DNA of 5,458 bases from CAZWTD01 sp964637345 (GTDB lineage: Bacteria > Patescibacteriota > Patescibacteriia > HK-STAS-PATE-3), in the NCBI GenBank assembly GCA_964637345.1, contig CAZWTD010000032.1, positions 1 to 5,458 on the forward strand, read 5' to 3'. Positions within the stretch are counted from its first letter, which is position 1. Each line of letters starts with the position of its first letter. The position numbers and the translations under genes were made by a program. The notes below the pieces were generated by a model, which was not told where the DNA came from, ran no database searches, and saw only the letters and a list, made by a program, of their open reading frames with translations. Positions 4,285 through 5,458 of this stretch are shown piece after piece.

Positions 4285-5458
4285 ATGTACCTCCAGAAGC
4301 TCGAGATCCAAGGCTTTAAGTCCTTCGCCGCTAAATCCAGCCTCGTTTTCACCCGCGGTATTGCCGCGATCGTCGGACCGAACGGTTCAGGGAAGTCGAA
4401 TGTCGCTGATGCGGTCCGCTGGGTGCTCGGAGAACAAAGCATGAAAGTCCTCCGCGGAAAACGCTCGGAGGATGTTATTTTTTCCGGGTCCGACAAAAAG
4501 GGGAAGCTCGGGATGGCCGAGGTTTCCATTACCCTCAACAACGATGACCGAAAAATGCCGGTCGATTTTTCTGAGGTTGTGATTACGCGCCGCGTGTACC
4601 GGAACGGCGAAGGAGAATACTTCTTAAACCGCCAGCCGGCCCGCCTCCAGGACATCATCCTTCTCCTCGCCCGCTCAAATTTCGGCCAGAAGGCCTATTC
4701 GGTCATCGGCCAGGGCATGATCGACCATATTCTCGTCGCCTCGCCCCAGGAACGCAAAGAATTTTTCGATGAAGCAGCCGGAGTCCGGCAATTCCAGATT
4801 AAACGGGACCAGGCGCTTAATAAACTGACCGCGACCCGAGAAAACCTCGAGCAAGCGGAAATGCTCATGCAAGAAGTTGAGCCGCGCCTTCGCTCGCTCA
4901 CTCGGCAGGTCCGGAGGCTTGAACGGCGGCAAGAGGTCGAGACAGAACTGCGCGCCTTGCAGGAACGGTACTATGGCCAAGTTTGGGCTGACCTTTCCTC
5001 GAAGCATGCCGCTGAACAAGGACAGTACGATCAACTCGCGAAAACCCAGGCCAAGGCTGCCGCCGAACTCGAAAAGATCCAGCGTGAACTCGAAACGCTC
5101 GAACGCGAAAAGGGCCAGGACCAGGCCTTTCATGACCTCCAGCGCGAGTACACGAGCCTTCTCGACGAGAAGAACGCCCTCATGAAGGAACAGGTTGTCC
5201 TCAAGGGCCGCCAAGAACTTGAGGCGACCCAGCAGGGCCAGCTCAATGTCGTCTGGCTCGAAAACCGCGCTGCCGAGCTTGACCGCGGCATCCGTGATGC
5301 TGAACACGAACTTACTGATCTCAAGGAGCGCGTTGAAAAAGACGGAGCCGCGCTCGCCCACCGCTCGAAGGAGCAGGCGAAGGTCCTGGCTGAATTTACC
5401 GCAATAGAACAAGCGCTCATCAAAGCGACGACAAAACTCGAACATGCTTCTCGACTCG
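4285..5458 (+). CDS. smc: Chromosome segregation ATPase SMC, N-terminal part (runs off the window)
   Basis: The first 391 residues of an SMC protein, which dimerises, binds DNA with ScpA/ScpB and uses ATP to compact and separate chromosomes. MYLQKLEIQGFKSF (1-14) is the family start. Walker A is GPNGSGKSN (31-39), the Q-loop is around LGEQS (48-52), and the head continues with LRGKRSEDVIFSGS (56-69), VVITRRVYRNGEGEYFLN (98-115) and YSVIGQGMIDHIL (138-150), closing with EFFDEAAGV (159-167). From about residue 168 to the edge it is a charged, heptad-rich coiled coil (for example TRENLEQAEMLMQEVE, RQVRRLERRQEVETELRALQERYY) with no hinge yet. Bacterial SMCs are normally about 1,150-1,200 residues, so roughly two-thirds lies beyond the window, including the hinge, signature motif and Walker B. 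The frame is open upstream, but no in-frame ATG precedes 4285. It is divergent from rpsP and has no clear Shine-Dalgarno sequence. Confidence 0.96.
   Translation, partial: MYLQKLEIQGFKSFAAKSSLVFTRGIAAIVGPNGSGKSNVADAVRWVLGEQSMKVLRGKRSEDVIFSGSDKKGKLGMAEVSITLNNDDRKMPVDFSEVVITRRVYRNGEGEYFLNRQPARLQDIILLLARSNFGQKAYSVIGQGMIDHILVASPQERKEFFDEAAGVRQFQIKRDQALNKLTATRENLEQAEMLMQEVEPRLRSLTRQVRRLERRQEVETELRALQERYYGQVWADLSSKHAAEQGQYDQLAKTQAKAAAELEKIQRELETLEREKGQDQAFHDLQREYTSLLDEKNALMKEQVVLKGRQELEATQQGQLNVVWLENRAAELDRGIRDAEHELTDLKERVEKDGAALAHRSKEQAKVLAEFTAIEQALIKATTKLEHASRL

Noticed and set aside
4675..5445. Long open frame (256 codons) on the minus strand opposite smc
   Set aside because: It is antisense to the conserved SMC head and coiled coil. 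Its protein looks like the reverse reading of a Glu/Lys/Leu-rich coiled coil, with no recognisable domain.
1..5458. CRISPR arrays, insertion sequences, prophage genes, tRNA or rRNA genes
   Set aside because: No spaced direct repeats, terminal inverted repeats, transposase or phage motifs, or tRNA T-arm/acceptor patterns were seen on either strand.

Overview
The window looks like an ordinary chromosomal housekeeping region from a bacterium of the Candidate Phyla Radiation (Patescibacteria, Parcubacteria-like). That placement is inferred from remembered family resemblance: the short S16 with an EKARDT signature and a KGASASSTVHNLL block, the short TrmD, the SMC head with FGQKAYSVIGQGMIDHIL, and very compact spacing. 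It was not tested by a search. TAA, TAG and TGA all end genes here, so the standard bacterial code fits and the UGA-to-glycine code of Gracilibacteria/Absconditabacteria does not.

Layout. The first ~100 bases hold no gene; they carry a probable terminator and a weak promoter-like pair on the minus strand. Five minus-strand genes follow. In transcription order (right to left) they are rpsP (ribosomal protein S16, 3763-4104), a KhpA-like KH-domain RNA-binding protein interrupted by a 100-N assembly gap (3146-3602), trmD (tRNA m1G37 methyltransferase, 2352-3023), an MFS transporter overlapping trmD by 4 bases (1054-2355), and a class I SAM-dependent methyltransferase (103-996). On the plus strand, divergent from rpsP across a 180-base intergenic region, smc begins at 4285 and runs off the window after 391 codons.

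How it works together. rpsP-KH-trmD is the core of the widespread translation operon. smc beside it recalls the Firmicutes order rnc-smc-ftsY-ffh-rpsP-khpA-rimM-trmD, but here rimM, ffh, ftsY and rplS are missing from the window and smc is inverted. The sequence suggests the cluster is no longer one transcription unit. rpsP, the KH gene and trmD each have a promoter-like sequence of their own, and terminator-like hairpins lie after rpsP and after the KH gene. The rpsP and trmD -10-like hexamers sit 8 and 6 bases before their start codons, which would give leaderless mRNAs. trmD, the transporter and the methyltransferase probably form one transcript.

I found no mobile element, CRISPR array, tRNA/rRNA or obvious novel system. 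The most notable observations are a probably false scaffold gap, the compact promoter/terminator arrangement, and a possible Asp-to-Glu change at the TrmD catalytic base.
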